Part shown: positions 25,621-35,174 of the stretch, in pieces
Position numbering within the stretch: position 1 is the first letter of the stretch
How the letters are laid out: every line of letters begins with the position of its first letter
From: Paraburkholderia sp. BL25I1N1
GTDB taxonomy: Bacteria > Pseudomonadota > Gammaproteobacteria > Burkholderiales > Burkholderiaceae
Assembly: GCF_003002025.1 (NCBI RefSeq)
Contig: NZ_PVZB01000006.1
Span: 248,001 to 312,000, forward strand
Length of the DNA stretch: 64,000 nucleotides
Reading direction: 5' to 3'
Program-made: the position numbers and the translations under genes
Notes under the pieces: generated by a model
What the model saw: only the letters and a program-made list of their open reading frames with translations
What the model was told of the DNA's origin: nothing
The model's database searches: none

Positions 25621-28612
25621 GTTGACGTGCTCCTTCGCTATCGTAGAACACCGAACTGGTGACCTTCGCTGCAATCTGTTTGCCGCTTGAAAGCGGAATC
25701 GTGACCGTTTCGCCGATCTTGTCGAGACCGCCCTTGACGACCGCCATCGCGATCGAACGCTTCAGGATCGGGCTGTAATAGCTCGATGTGACGTGGCCGA
25801 GCATCGCCGCCGTCTCGCCCTGGAACGGACCCGCGACGATCTGCGAGCCTTCCGGTATCACGAACGACGGATCGTCCGAGAGCAGGCCGACCAGCTGCTT
25901 GCGCCCTGCCTTCGCGGTGTCCGAGCGGGTCAGCGAACGCTTGCCGAGAAAGTCCTTCGATTTCGCGACGAGCCCGCCCATGCCGAGGTCGTACGGCGTC
26001 ATCGAGCCGTCCGTATCCTGGCCGACGATGATGTAGCCCTTCTCCGCCCGCAGCACGTGCATGGTTTCGGTGCCGTACGGCGTGATGTCGAACTCCGCGC
26101 CCGCCGCCATCAACGCTTCCCACACCGCACGCCCGACGTTCGCCGGCACGTTCACTTCATACGCCAGCTCGCCCGAGAAGCTGATGCGCATCACGCGCGA
26201 GGCCGCGCCCGCTACCGTGCCTTCGCGATAGCTCATGAACGGAAACGCCGCGTTTGCGAAGTCGATGTCCTGGCAGACCTTCTGCAGTACCTTGCGGCTG
26301 TTCGGACCGACCACGGCGAAGGTCGCCCAATGATCCGTCACCGACGCGAGCCGCACGCGCATGTCCGGCCATTCGGTTTGCAGCCAGCGTTCGAGCCACG
26401 TCAGCACGCGCGCCGCGCCGCCGGTGGTGGTCGTCATCATGTAGTGCTGGTCGGCGAGGCGCACGGTCACGCCGTCGTCGAAGATCATGCCGTTCTCGTC
26501 GAGCATCAAACCGTAGCGGCACTTGCCGACCTCCAGCTTGCTCCACGGATTCGTGTAGACCCAGTTCAGCAGCTTCGCCGAATCGGGGCCCTGTATGTCG
26601 ATCTTGCCGAGCGTGGAAGCATCCAGAATGCCGACGCTCGTGCGCACCGCGAGCGATTCGCGCGCCACTGCCGCGTGCATGTCTTCGCCCGCTTTCGGGT
26701 AGTACCACGGACGCTTCCAGTTACCCACGTCCTCGAAAGCCGCGCCGTTTTCCACATGCCATTCGTGCACCGCCGTCTTGCGCACCGGATCGAGAAACTC
26801 GCCCAGCTCGCGGCCGGCGAACGTGCCGAAGGTGACAGGCGTGTAGTTCGGACGGAAGGTCGTGGTGCCGGTCTCGGGAATTGTCTTGCCGAGCGCCTGC
26901 GCGAGAATCGCCATGCCGTTGATGTTGCCGAGCTTGCCCTGGTCGGTGCCGAAACCCATCGCCGTATAGCGCTTCACGTGCTCGACCGATTCGAAGCCCT
27001 CGCGCGCCGCGAGGAAAATATCGGCGGCCGACACATCGTTCTGGAAATCGATGAACTGCTTCGGCCCGCGCGTGGCCATCTCGCGGCCGCCGACCAGCCA
27101 CAGCGGCTGCATCTTCGCTTCCGTGATCTCGGCTACCTGCACGGGATTCGGCCGCGCGACGATGAAGCCCGCCGCGCGCGCCGCGTCGATGCCGGCATCG
27201 ACTGCAAAGCGGATGCCCTGACCCAGCGTAAAGTCGCCGGCACAGGCGCCGACGCTCGTCTCCGGCTGCATCGCCTTGCCCGGCACGAAGCAGGCCTTCT
27301 CGTCATGCCAGTGCGCCTTGCCGCCCGATTGCGCGAACAGATGCAGCACCGGGCTCCAGCCGCCGGACATGGCGAGCAGATCGCAGGCAAGTTCGCTCTG
27401 CTTCGCACCGACCTGTCCGTTCGAATACGACGCGAGATCCACCGACGCCACGCGCAGTTTGCCGTGCGCCGCCGTGATCACGACACCGTTCATCACCTTG
27501 ACGCCGTAGCGGCGTGCCAAAGCGGGCAGCGTGCCCTTCGATTCGCTCGCGCGCGGATCGACCACTGTCACCTGGGCGCCGGCTGCTTTCAGATCGAGCG
27601 CGCATTGATAGCCGTCGTCGTTGTTGGTGAACACCACCGCGTTGCGGCCCGGCAGCACCGCGTAGCGATGCAGATAGGTCGACACGGCCGACGCCAGCAT
27701 CACGCCCGGCAGATCGTTGTTGCCGAACACGATGGGACGCTCGTGCGCGCCGGTCGCGAGAATCACGCGTTTCGCGCGGATCTTCCACATCAGTTCGCGC
27801 GTGCCCTTGCGCTGCGACACCGGCAAATGTTCGGTGAGCCGCTGCGTCACCGTCACGAGGTTGTGGTCCTGATAGCCGAATGCCGTGCTGCGGCACAGGA
27901 TCTTCACTTCGGGCATCTGCCGCAGTTCGTCTTCGATCTTCTGCACCCAGTACAGTGCGGGCTTGCCGTCGATCTCCGCGCGGCACGACAGCAGCGAGCC
28001 GCCGAGTTCCGGCTGATCGTCGACCAGCGTCACGCGCGCGCCGGACAATGCGGCGGCGTGCGCGGCCGCGAGGCCGGTCGGGCCACCGCCCACCACCAGC
28101 ACGTCGCAATGCGCAAAGCACTTGTCGTAGCGATCCGCGTCCGTGTGTTCCGGCGCCTTGCCGAGGCCGGCGGCGTCGCGGATCACTTCTTCGTACTTCG
28201 GCCAGAATTTGCGCGGCCACATGAAGGTCTTGTAGTAGAAGCCGGCCGGAATGAAGCGCGCGAACTTCTGGTTGACCGCCATGCGGTCTTTCTCGATGCT
28301 CGGCTTCGCGTTCACGCTGGTGGCGACCAGTCCTTGATACAACTCGACCTCAGTCGCGCGCGCATTCGGCACTGTGTACGCACCGGTTTCGAGTTGCACG
28401 ACGGCATTCGGCTCTTCCACACCCGCCGTGACGATGCCGCGCGGCCGATGGTACTTCCAGCTGCGCGCAACGAAATGCTCGCCGTTCGCGAGCAGCGCCG
28501 ATGCCAGCGTGTCGCCCTGATAGCCCTGGTACTGCCGGCCGTTGAAGGTGAACGTCAGCGGCTGGGCGCGATTGATGCGGCCGCCGTTGGGGAGTCGGTC
28601 TTTCTGGCTCAT
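25610..28612 (-). CDS. soxA: Sarcosine oxidase alpha subunit
   Basis: A 1000-residue subunit. The N-terminal 2Fe-2S-like fold binds no cluster (LTFTFNGRQYQGYQGDTLA). An NAD(P)/FAD-binding domain follows, with VLVVGGGPTGLAAAHAAALSG (Gly175-Gly180 region), and the C-terminal third is GcvT-like and binds THF (VGILDASTLGKIDIQGPDSA, YMMTTTTGGA, VLRAEKGYIIVGQDTDG). The complex converts sarcosine, O2 and THF to glycine, H2O2 and 5,10-methylene-THF. It overlaps soxD by 4 bases and soxG by 11 bases. Confidence 0.95.
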   Translation of the reverse strand: MSQKDRLPNGGRINRAQPLTFTFNGRQYQGYQGDTLASALLANGEHFVARSWKYHRPRGIVTAGVEEPNAVVQLETGAYTVPNARATEVELYQGLVATSVNAKPSIEKDRMAVNQKFARFIPAGFYYKTFMWPRKFWPKYEEVIRDAAGLGKAPEHTDADRYDKCFAHCDVLVVGGGPTGLAAAHAAALSGARVTLVDDQPELGGSLLSCRAEIDGKPALYWVQKIEDELRQMPEVKILCRSTAFGYQDHNLVTVTQRLTEHLPVSQRKGTRELMWKIRAKRVILATGAHERPIVFGNNDLPGVMLASAVSTYLHRYAVLPGRNAVVFTNNDDGYQCALDLKAAGAQVTVVDPRASESKGTLPALARRYGVKVMNGVVITAAHGKLRVASVDLASYSNGQVGAKQSELACDLLAMSGGWSPVLHLFAQSGGKAHWHDEKACFVPGKAMQPETSVGACAGDFTLGQGIRFAVDAGIDAARAAGFIVARPNPVQVAEITEAKMQPLWLVGGREMATRGPKQFIDFQNDVSAADIFLAAREGFESVEHVKRYTAMGFGTDQGKLGNINGMAILAQALGKTIPETGTTTFRPNYTPVTFGTFAGRELGEFLDPVRKTAVHEWHVENGAAFEDVGNWKRPWYYPKAGEDMHAAVARESLAVRTSVGILDASTLGKIDIQGPDSAKLLNWVYTNPWSKLEVGKCRYGLMLDENGMIFDDGVTVRLADQHYMMTTTTGGAARVLTWLERWLQTEWPDMRVRLASVTDHWATFAVVGPNSRKVLQKVCQDIDFANAAFPFMSYREGTVAGAASRVMRISFSGELAYEVNVPANVGRAVWEALMAAGAEFDITPYGTETMHVLRAEKGYIIVGQDTDGSMTPYDLGMGGLVAKSKDFLGKRSLTRSDTAKAGRKQLVGLLSDDPSFVIPEGSQIVAGPFQGETAAMLGHVTSSYYSPILKRSIAMAVVKGGLDKIGETVTIPLSSGKQIAAKVTSSVFYDSEGARQHVE

Positions 28613-28947
28613 GATGCCTTGCCCTCTTGTGCCTTGTTTTGTGCCGTGCTTTGCGTGTTAGCCTCGGCGCTGTCCACGGCGAGCAACGGACGCTCGAACG
28701 TCTCGTAGCCCTGGATCTCGTAGCTCACCGTGTCGCGCTGCGCCTTGAACCAGCGGCGGCAGCCTTGCGTGTGCATCCATTGCTCGCGATGCACGCCGCG
28801 CGGATTCTTGCGCATGAACAGGTAGTCGCCCCATTCCTTGTCGGTGAGTTTGTCGGTGTCGAGCGGACGGGCAATGTCCGCTTCGCCGCCGCAGGAAAAT
28901 TCGGTTTCGGCGCGCGGCCCACACCACGGGCATTCGATCAATAGCAT
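28609..28947 (-). CDS. soxD: Sarcosine oxidase delta subunit
   Basis: The 112-residue zinc-binding delta subunit. The sequence begins MLLIECPWCGPR, and Cys6, Cys9, His59 and Cys63 occupy exactly the positions known to bind zinc in characterised SoxD. Start 28947 is preferred over an in-frame start at 28986 because the family begins at MLLI. The end overlaps the soxA start by 4 bases, and soxB lies 28 bases upstream. Confidence 0.94.
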   Translation of the reverse strand: MLLIECPWCGPRAETEFSCGGEADIARPLDTDKLTDKEWGDYLFMRKNPRGVHREQWMHTQGCRRWFKAQRDTVSYEIQGYETFERPLLAVDSAEANTQSTAQNKAQEGKAS

Positions 28948-28975
28948 TGGTTTGTCCTCGTCGCAGTGCGTGGCG

Positions 28976-30220
28976 TTAGTGGGCAACAGCGGCGGCGCCG
29001 TGTTCGTCGATCAGGTGGCCGGTATAGAAACGCTCCAGCGAAAAAGCCGCGTTCAACGGATGCGGCTCATCCTTCGCAATGGTGTGCGCGTAGGCCCATC
29101 CGGAACCCGGCGTCGCCTTGAAGCCGCCGGTGCCCCAACCGCAATTGAAGTACAGCCCTTTCACGTCGGTCTTGCTGATGATCGGGCACGCATCCGGCGA
29201 TACGTCCACGATGCCGCCCCACTGGCGGTTCATCCGCACTCGTGAGAACACCGGAAACATTTCGACAATGGCCTCAAGCGTGCCTTCGATAATCTGGAAA
29301 CTGCCGCGCTGTCCAAAACCCGTGTACTGGTCCACGCCCGCGCCGATCACCAGATCGCCCTTGTCGGACTGGCTGATGTACGCGTGCACCGCGTTCGACA
29401 TCACCACCGTGTTGACCACCGGCTTGATCGGTTCCGACACCAGCGCCTGCAACGGATGGCTCTCCAGCGGCAGCCGCACGCCGGCCATGTCGGCGAGCGT
29501 CGAAGTATTGCCCGCTGCCACGATCGCGACTTTCTTCGCCTTGATGAAACCCTTGGTGGTGTCCACGCCGGTCACCTGGCTGCCGTTGCGGCGAATGCCC
29601 GTGACCTGGCAGTTCTGCACGATATCGACGCCGGCCTGATCCGCGCCGCGCGCGAAGCCCCAGGCCACCGCATCGTGACGCGCCACGCCGCCGCGCCGCT
29701 GGATCGACGCGCCGAGTACCGGATAGCGGCTGTTCAGATTGATAGTCGGCTCGATTTCCTTGATCTGCGCGGGCGTCAGAAATTCGGCGTCCACGCCGTT
29801 CAGCCGGTTCGCATTCACGCGGCGCTCGGTGTCGCGCACATCCTGCAACGTATGCGCGAGATTCATCACGCCGCGCTGGCTGAACATGACGTTGTAGTTC
29901 AGGTCCTGCGAGAGCCCTTCCCACAGCTTCATCGCTTTCTCATAGAGCGCAGCCGACTCGTCCCACAGATAGTTTGAGCGCACGATGGTCGTATTGCGCG
30001 CCGTATTGCCGCCGCCGATCCAGCCCTTCTCCAGGACAGCGACATTGCGCACGCCATGTTCCTTGGCGAGGTAGTACGCGGTGGCAAGACCGTGCCCGCC
30101 GCCGCCGACGATCACGACGTCGTATTCACGTTTGGGCTCGGGGCTCTTCCACTGTCGCTCCCAGTTCTCGTGATAGGACATCCCGTTGCGCAACAGGCTG
30201 AATATCGAATAGCGGCTCAT
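28976..30220 (-). CDS. soxB: Sarcosine oxidase beta subunit
   Basis: The 414-residue catalytic subunit binds FAD and covalent FMN. The dinucleotide motif [20 protein letters not shown] (about 33-52) is clear. [20 protein letters not shown] contains His182, the expected FMN attachment histidine. The C-terminus has [20 protein letters not shown]. It heads the soxBDAG order and follows sdaA after 55 bases, so sdaA-soxBDAG may be one transcript. Confidence 0.95.
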   Translation of the reverse strand: MSRYSIFSLLRNGMSYHENWERQWKSPEPKREYDVVIVGGGGHGLATAYYLAKEHGVRNVAVLEKGWIGGGNTARNTTIVRSNYLWDESAALYEKAMKLWEGLSQDLNYNVMFSQRGVMNLAHTLQDVRDTERRVNANRLNGVDAEFLTPAQIKEIEPTINLNSRYPVLGASIQRRGGVARHDAVAWGFARGADQAGVDIVQNCQVTGIRRNGSQVTGVDTTKGFIKAKKVAIVAAGNTSTLADMAGVRLPLESHPLQALVSEPIKPVVNTVVMSNAVHAYISQSDKGDLVIGAGVDQYTGFGQRGSFQIIEGTLEAIVEMFPVFSRVRMNRQWGGIVDVSPDACPIISKTDVKGLYFNCGWGTGGFKATPGSGWAYAHTIAKDEPHPLNAAFSLERFYTGHLIDEHGAAAVAH

Positions 30221-30275
30221 CGTGGGTCCTTGTTGGTGCGGTCTTTGCTGGTGTTCGTGTTTGATAAAACGGGAT

Positions 30276-31670
30276 TCAACACTCGATGACGTTCACGGCC
30301 AACCCGCCGCGCGACGTCTCCTTGTACTTCGTCTTCATATCGGCGCCGGTTTCGCGCATCGTCTTGATCACGTTGTCGAGCGACACGTAATGCTGGCCGT
30401 CGCCCTTCATCGCCATGCGCGCGGCGTTCAACGCCTTGATCGCGCCCATCGCATTGCGTTCTATGCACGGAATCTGCACGAGTCCGCCGACCGGATCGCA
30501 GGTCATGCCGAGGTTATGTTCCATGCCGATTTCGGCGGCGTTTTCGACTTGCGCCGGCGTGCCGCCCATCACGGCGGCGAGCGCCGCGGCGGCCATCGAG
30601 CAGGCCACGCCCACTTCGCCCTGGCAGCCCACTTCGGCGCCCGAGATCGATGCCGTTTCCTTATAGATGATGCCGATCGCCGCGGCCGTCAGCAGGAAGT
30701 TGACGATGCCCTCGTCGTTCGACGCATGCATGAACTTCACGTAGTAGTGCAGCACGGCGGGAATCACACCGGCCGCGCCATTGGTCGGCGCGGTGACGAC
30801 GCGCCCGCCCGCTGCGTTCTCTTCGTTGACGGCCATTGCGTAGAGGTTGACCCAGTCGAGCATGGAGAGCGGATCGCGCAGCGACTCTTCCGAGCGCGAA
30901 CGCAATTGCCCGCAGAGATCCGCGGCGCGGCGCTTCACGTGCATCGGACCGGGCAGCTCGCCGCGCACCTTGCAGCCGCGCTCGACGCACGCGGACATGG
31001 TGCGCCAGATCGCCAGCAAGCCTTCGCGCACTTCCTGTTCGGGACGCGCCGCGCATTCGTTGCGCAAGGTGATCTGCGCGATCGACAAACCGGTTTCGCG
31101 GCAGACGCGCATCAGATCGTCGCCGGTACGAAACGGATACGGCACGTCCGCGCCGGCGCGCACGCCGTTCACGCGATCGCCTTCGCGATTCACCACGAAG
31201 CCGCCGCCGACGGAGTAATACTCCTTCTCCACCAGCAGCTGGCCGTTTTCATCGAAGGCCTGAAAGCGCATGCCGTTCGGATGCACGATGCCCGAACCCG
31301 GCGCGCCCGGCATCAGCTTGCGGAAAAAGCCCAGATGCTCGCGCTCGTCGAATTTGACGGGATGCTTGCCGAGCAGCACCAGTTGCCTGGACGCGCGGAT
31401 CGCTTGCAGGCGCGGCTCGATCAGGTCCGGGTCGATGGAGTCGGGCAGATTGCCTTCGAGTCCCAGCAGCACCGCCTTGTCCGTGCCGTGCCCCTTGCCG
31501 GTCGCGCCGAGCGAGCCGAACAGGTCGGCTTTCACGCTGCGCACGAAGCCGAGCAGATTGGCGTCTTCGATATGCGAGGCGAAGCGGCATGCAGCGATCA
31601 TCGGCCCCACGGTGTGCGAGCTTGAAGGACCGATACCGATCTTGAACAGATCGAAGACGCTGACGTTCAT
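30276..31670 (-). CDS. sdaA: L-serine ammonia-lyase (iron-sulfur type)
   Basis: Deaminates L-serine to pyruvate and ammonia, the last step of the choline-to-pyruvate route in this window. The 464-residue single-chain enzyme starts [20 protein letters not shown] and has the 4Fe-4S-type cysteine regions [17 protein letters not shown] and [18 protein letters not shown]. Start 31670 matches the family. It is upstream of and co-directional with soxBDAG and divergent from a GlxA-type regulator. Confidence 0.95.
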   Translation of the reverse strand: MNVSVFDLFKIGIGPSSSHTVGPMIAACRFASHIEDANLLGFVRSVKADLFGSLGATGKGHGTDKAVLLGLEGNLPDSIDPDLIEPRLQAIRASRQLVLLGKHPVKFDEREHLGFFRKLMPGAPGSGIVHPNGMRFQAFDENGQLLVEKEYYSVGGGFVVNREGDRVNGVRAGADVPYPFRTGDDLMRVCRETGLSIAQITLRNECAARPEQEVREGLLAIWRTMSACVERGCKVRGELPGPMHVKRRAADLCGQLRSRSEESLRDPLSMLDWVNLYAMAVNEENAAGGRVVTAPTNGAAGVIPAVLHYYVKFMHASNDEGIVNFLLTAAAIGIIYKETASISGAEVGCQGEVGVACSMAAAALAAVMGGTPAQVENAAEIGMEHNLGMTCDPVGGLVQIPCIERNAMGAIKALNAARMAMKGDGQHYVSLDNVIKTMRETGADMKTKYKETSRGGLAVNVIEC

Positions 31671-31974
31671 GGCGTGCCTTGTGCGTTGCGATGCCTTGGG
31701 TGGATTGGCCTCTATTGCAGCGCAGGTCAAATTGAACCGATAGAATAAAAACGGCATCGCAGTGGGATAGTGGCGTCAATGGACGCGCCGGCAAAGGCCC
31801 GCGGCGTATTTACGAAGACTTCTGACGCATTTGCGACATGCGCCCGGCTTGTGGCTAGCGATGCTGACGATGCCTGCGGCGCAGCGCCGGTTGTGCCGCA
31901 GGTACGGCCGGGCGCGGCAGACGCCGTCCCCGGTGCTATGCTTGATCCAACCCTTTCGCTCGCTGGCTGCATGC
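31671..31974. other. Divergent regulatory region between sdaA and an AraC-type regulator
   Basis: These 304 bases contain no supported gene. AT-richer sequence at 31720-31760 (GTCAAATTGAACCGATAGAATAAAAACGG, in segments) is the likely sdaA-sox promoter on the minus strand. A GCGTC-N4-GACGC inverted repeat lies at 31771-31784. The plus-strand regulator lacks a clear ribosome site. Confidence 0.45.
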
Positions 31975-33057
31975 ATGAATTCCGCTGAACCGCTTCCCCC
32001 TCGATCGATCGACGGCACCTCCAGGCAGCGCATCCGCTTCGGCATCATCCTGTTGCCGAACTTCACGCTGACGGCGTTTTCGGGTTTCGTCGACCTGCTG
32101 CGCCTGTCCGCGGACGAAGGCGATTTCAGCAAGCCCGTGCGCTGTTCGTGGAGCGTGATAGGGGAAACCCTTGCTCCGGTGCGCGCGAGTTGCGGCATCC
32201 AGATCACGCCGTGGGAAACGTTCGACAGCGCCGAGCCGTTCGATTACGTCGTGGTGGTCGGCGGCCTCCTGCATTCCGGACCGGCCGCGAACGACGCGAC
32301 GCTCGCTTTCATCCGCCGCGCCGCCGCCACCGATGCAACGCTCGTCGGCATGTGCACGGGCGTGTTTTCGTTGATGCGCGCAGGCGTGCTCGACGGTTAC
32401 CGCATCTGCGTGAGCTGGTTTCACTACTGGGATTTCATCGAGCGCTTTCCGTCGGTGAACGAAGAAGCGCTGATCGCCGACCGGCTGTTCGTGATCGACC
32501 GACGGCGCATTACCTGTTCCGGCGGACGCGCGTCGATCGACGTGGCCGCCGCGATCCTGTTGCGTCATTTTGAAACGGCCACGGTGCAGAAGGCGCTGCG
32601 TATTTTGCTCGTCGACGATATGCAGAAAGGCAACGCGCCGCAGCCGCATCCGCCGGGGCTCGCGCCGGCAACACATCCCAAGGTCAAGCGCGCGATTCTG
32701 CTAATGGAGCAGCATGTGGGGCGCTCGCTGTCGCTCGATGAGCTTGCGGGGAAGCTTGATCTCTCGCCGCGTCAGTTGGAACGGCTTTTTAAAGCGGAAA
32801 CGGGTAAGGCGCCGCAGGCCTACGCGAAGCAGGTGCGGTTGCGCACCGCCGCCTGGCTATTGACGAGTTCGGATAAGACGGTGGCGGATATTGCGTCGAG
32901 TTGCGGGTTTTCCGATGCCTCGCATCTGGGCCGCGAATTCCGCAAGCAATTCGGTTTGCCGCCGATGATGTATCGCGAGCAGCGCGGCACGGCGGCGGAA
33001 GCTGAGGATAGTAGAGACTATGACGAGACGTTTCCGGGGCGGGCGCAGGCGATTTAA
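31975..33057 (+). CDS. GlxA-family AraC-type transcriptional regulator
   Basis: A 360-residue regulator with an N-terminal DJ-1/PfpI-like domain (RFGIILLPNFTLTAFSGF, LVGMCTGVFSLMRAGVLDG with the elbow Cys) and a C-terminal AraC DNA-binding domain (LSLDELAGKLDLSPRQLERL, SCGFSDASHLGREFRKQF). It is only distantly similar to the two GbdR-like proteins in the window, with a different ligand-domain sequence. Divergence from sdaA-soxBDAG makes that operon its likely target. Start 31975 (MNSAEPLPP) is the first plausible ATG; no good ribosome site is visible. An ArgR-type amino-acid-responsive role is another possibility. Confidence 0.82.
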   Translation: MNSAEPLPPRSIDGTSRQRIRFGIILLPNFTLTAFSGFVDLLRLSADEGDFSKPVRCSWSVIGETLAPVRASCGIQITPWETFDSAEPFDYVVVVGGLLHSGPAANDATLAFIRRAAATDATLVGMCTGVFSLMRAGVLDGYRICVSWFHYWDFIERFPSVNEEALIADRLFVIDRRRITCSGGRASIDVAAAILLRHFETATVQKALRILLVDDMQKGNAPQPHPPGLAPATHPKVKRAILLMEQHVGRSLSLDELAGKLDLSPRQLERLFKAETGKAPQAYAKQVRLRTAAWLLTSSDKTVADIASSCGFSDASHLGREFRKQFGLPPMMYREQRGTAAEAEDSRDYDETFPGRAQAI

Positions 33058-33089
33058 GCCGTAGTTTGCCAGGCACGCAGTTGGCATGC

Positions 33090-33130
33090 CGCGGCTTTCG
33101 CGTCGCATCGACGACAACGCGAAAGCCGCG
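33090..33130. terminator. Long inverted repeat between convergent genes
   Basis: A perfect 14-bp stem (33090-33103 with 33117-33130) encloses a 13-base loop in the 99-base gap between the convergent AraC regulator and choX. No T run follows on either strand. It is probably a two-way transcription or mRNA-end stabilising hairpin rather than a classical terminator. Confidence 0.6.
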
Positions 33131-33156
33131 CCATAAACCGAGCTAGTTCAGCAGTT

Positions 33157-34092
33157 TCACTTCCCCGCCACATAAGCCTTCACAGCCGGCAACCCATCCT
33201 TCCCGTCATACGTCTTCACCCCCGCCAGCCACTTGTCCAGCACCGCCGGATTCGCCTTCAGCCATTCGCGCGCGGCCTTATTCGGATCGGTCTTGTTCAT
33301 GATCGGCAGCATGACGTGATTCTCGATATCGGTCGTGAACTGCAGATTCGACACCAGCTTCGCGACGTTCGGACAGCGCGCCGAATAATCACTCGGCGTG
33401 ACCGTCAGCACTTTCGCTTCGCCGTAGTTCGGCCCAAACACGGCATCGCCGCCGGACAGATAATCGATCTTCATCTGCACATTCATCGGATGCGGTTCCC
33501 AACCGAGAAACACGATCGGTTTCTTGTCGCGAACCGCGCGGTTCACTTCGACCAGCATGCCCGCCTCGCTCGACTCCACCAGTTTGAACTTGCCGAGCCC
33601 ATACCGATTGGTGTCGATCATCTTCTTGATCAACGCATTGCCGTCGTTGCCCGGCTCGATCCCGTAGATCTTGCCGTCGAGCTTGTCGTAGTTCTTCGCG
33701 ATGTCGGCAAAGGTCTTGATACCCGACTGATACGCGTAATCGGGCACCGCCAGCGTGTATTTCGCGCCGGTCAGATTCGGCGTCGGCAACACGCTGAGCT
33801 GGCCGGACTTCCTGAACGGGTCAATCATCGGGTCCATGGTCGGCGACCAGTAGCCGAGGAACACGTCGATCTGCTTGTTCTTCACACCGGCGAACGTGAT
33901 CGGCACCGAGGCGATCGTCTTGGTCGGCTTGTAGCCAAGCCCTTCGAGCACGGTCGCCGCCAGCCCGGTGGTCGCCGCGATATCGGTCCAGCCGACATCG
34001 GCAAATCGCACGTCGCGGCAAGTGGCAGGTTCCGCGGCCAGCACAGACGACACAGACAGCGCGCACAACGACGCAGCCCACAAACGTTTCAT
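33157..34092 (-). CDS. choX: Choline-binding periplasmic protein of a choline ABC transporter
   Basis: A 311-residue protein with a signal peptide (MKRLWAASLCALSVSSVLA) and the OpuAC fold. VRFADVGWTDIAATTGLAA (Trp35), VFLGYWSPTMDPMIDP and VFLGWEPHPMN carry the aromatic residues that would cage a quaternary ammonium. Length and motifs match ChoX/CaiX-type choline binders better than the ProX at 1.1-2.0 kb. It is separated from choW and choV by a regulator gene, all on the same strand, which together give a complete importer. Confidence 0.88.
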   Translation of the reverse strand: MKRLWAASLCALSVSSVLAAEPATCRDVRFADVGWTDIAATTGLAATVLEGLGYKPTKTIASVPITFAGVKNKQIDVFLGYWSPTMDPMIDPFRKSGQLSVLPTPNLTGAKYTLAVPDYAYQSGIKTFADIAKNYDKLDGKIYGIEPGNDGNALIKKMIDTNRYGLGKFKLVESSEAGMLVEVNRAVRDKKPIVFLGWEPHPMNVQMKIDYLSGGDAVFGPNYGEAKVLTVTPSDYSARCPNVAKLVSNLQFTTDIENHVMLPIMNKTDPNKAAREWLKANPAVLDKWLAGVKTYDGKDGLPAVKAYVAGK

Positions 34093-34168
34093 GGCGTTCC
34101 CTTAGAGTGATTGATATTCGACTGGATTGGATGAAGCGGATTGTTTTACGCCAATCATTACTCGGGCG

Positions 34169-35167
34169 CTAAGCGGACAAGCGCCGCTCGACGCTTGGCG
34201 CGTGCCCGAACTGCGCGCGATACGCCTTGCTGAAATGACACGCCGAATGAAAGCCGCACACGCTCGTCACGCGCGCAATCGACGCGTCCGTATTGCGTAG
34301 CAACTCACGCGCGCGCCGCAACCGCAGCGTCAGATAATAATGCGTGGGCGACACGCTCAGGAACATCTTGAACATGCGCTGCAAATGCCGCTGCGACAGA
34401 TGCACGAGCCGCGCGAGTTCGTCGAGCGATAACGGCTCCTCGATATTCGCTTCCATCAGCCGCACCACCTCGACGAGTTCCGCGCGCGAAAACCCGACCC
34501 GCGCGTCGACGGGAATATGCTGATAGTCGGTCGAGCCGCGAATCCGCTCGACGATGAACTGCTCGGACACCTGCGCGGCCACCGCCTGACCCAGCCGCAT
34601 GCCCACCAGTTTCAGCATCAGGTCGAGCGGCGCGGTGCCGCCGGTGCAGGTCATGCGATCGCGGTCGATCACGAACAGTTCGTCGGCGAATCGCACGTGC
34701 GGATAGCTCTTGTGCAACGGCGACATGTCTTCCCAGTGCACGGTGCAGCGATAGCCGTCGAGCAGGCCCGCGGCCAGCAACGCATACGGTCCCGTGCAAA
34801 TGCCGCCGAGCGGTATGCCCTTTTCCGCGACATCGCGCAGCAGCGCGATCACCGTGTCGTCCACGTAATCGCGCACATGCCAGCCAGCGCAGACGATCAG
34901 CACATCGGGCATGCCGGCTTCAGCGAGCGTCGTGGTGGGCTTCACGGTGATGCCGTTGCTCGCTCGCGCCGGTTCGCCGTCCGGCGTGATCACCGACCAC
35001 CGGTAGTGCTGCGCGCGGCCCACGTAGTTGGCCATGCGCAGCACCTCGACCGCGCTGGTGAACGCGATCATCGAAAAGTTCGGCAGCGTCAGAAAGCCGA
35101 CGTGCGCGAGGCCGGACAGCGGCGAATTGGCCCCGGGCTCGACAGGCGTGAGCGCGTCGCGCTTCAT
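34169..35167 (-). CDS. GlxA-family AraC regulator, GbdR paralogue in the choline transporter locus
   Basis: A 332-residue protein closely similar to the regulator at 14081-15076: LPNFSMIAFTSAVEVLRMAN against VPNFTMIAFTNAIEVLRMAN, and FVIDRDRMTCTGGTAPLDLM against FVIDRDRVTCTGGVAPLDMM. It has the same DJ-1-like plus AraC architecture (LSLDELARLVHLSQRHLQRM; VCGFHSACHFSKAYRAQF). It lies 7 bases after choW and before choX, so it is embedded in the choline uptake operon and may be co-expressed with its target. It is either a second GbdR or a choline/carnitine-specific variant. Confidence 0.85.
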   Translation of the reverse strand: MKRDALTPVEPGANSPLSGLAHVGFLTLPNFSMIAFTSAVEVLRMANYVGRAQHYRWSVITPDGEPARASNGITVKPTTTLAEAGMPDVLIVCAGWHVRDYVDDTVIALLRDVAEKGIPLGGICTGPYALLAAGLLDGYRCTVHWEDMSPLHKSYPHVRFADELFVIDRDRMTCTGGTAPLDLMLKLVGMRLGQAVAAQVSEQFIVERIRGSTDYQHIPVDARVGFSRAELVEVVRLMEANIEEPLSLDELARLVHLSQRHLQRMFKMFLSVSPTHYYLTLRLRRARELLRNTDASIARVTSVCGFHSACHFSKAYRAQFGHAPSVERRLSA

Positions 35168-35174
35168 AGGCGGC

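Noticed and set aside
25793..28708. A 971-residue plus-strand open frame opposite soxA
   Set aside because: It mirrors the soxA/soxD coding strand and has no family features; long antisense frames are expected at this GC content.
13720..31784. GCGTC-N-GACGC inverted repeats upstream of glyA (13720-13736) and sdaA (31771-31784) as a shared regulator site
   Set aside because: The spacers differ (7 and 4 bases) and the half-sites are only 5 bp and GC-rich, so chance occurrence is likely. I did not treat it as a shared operator.
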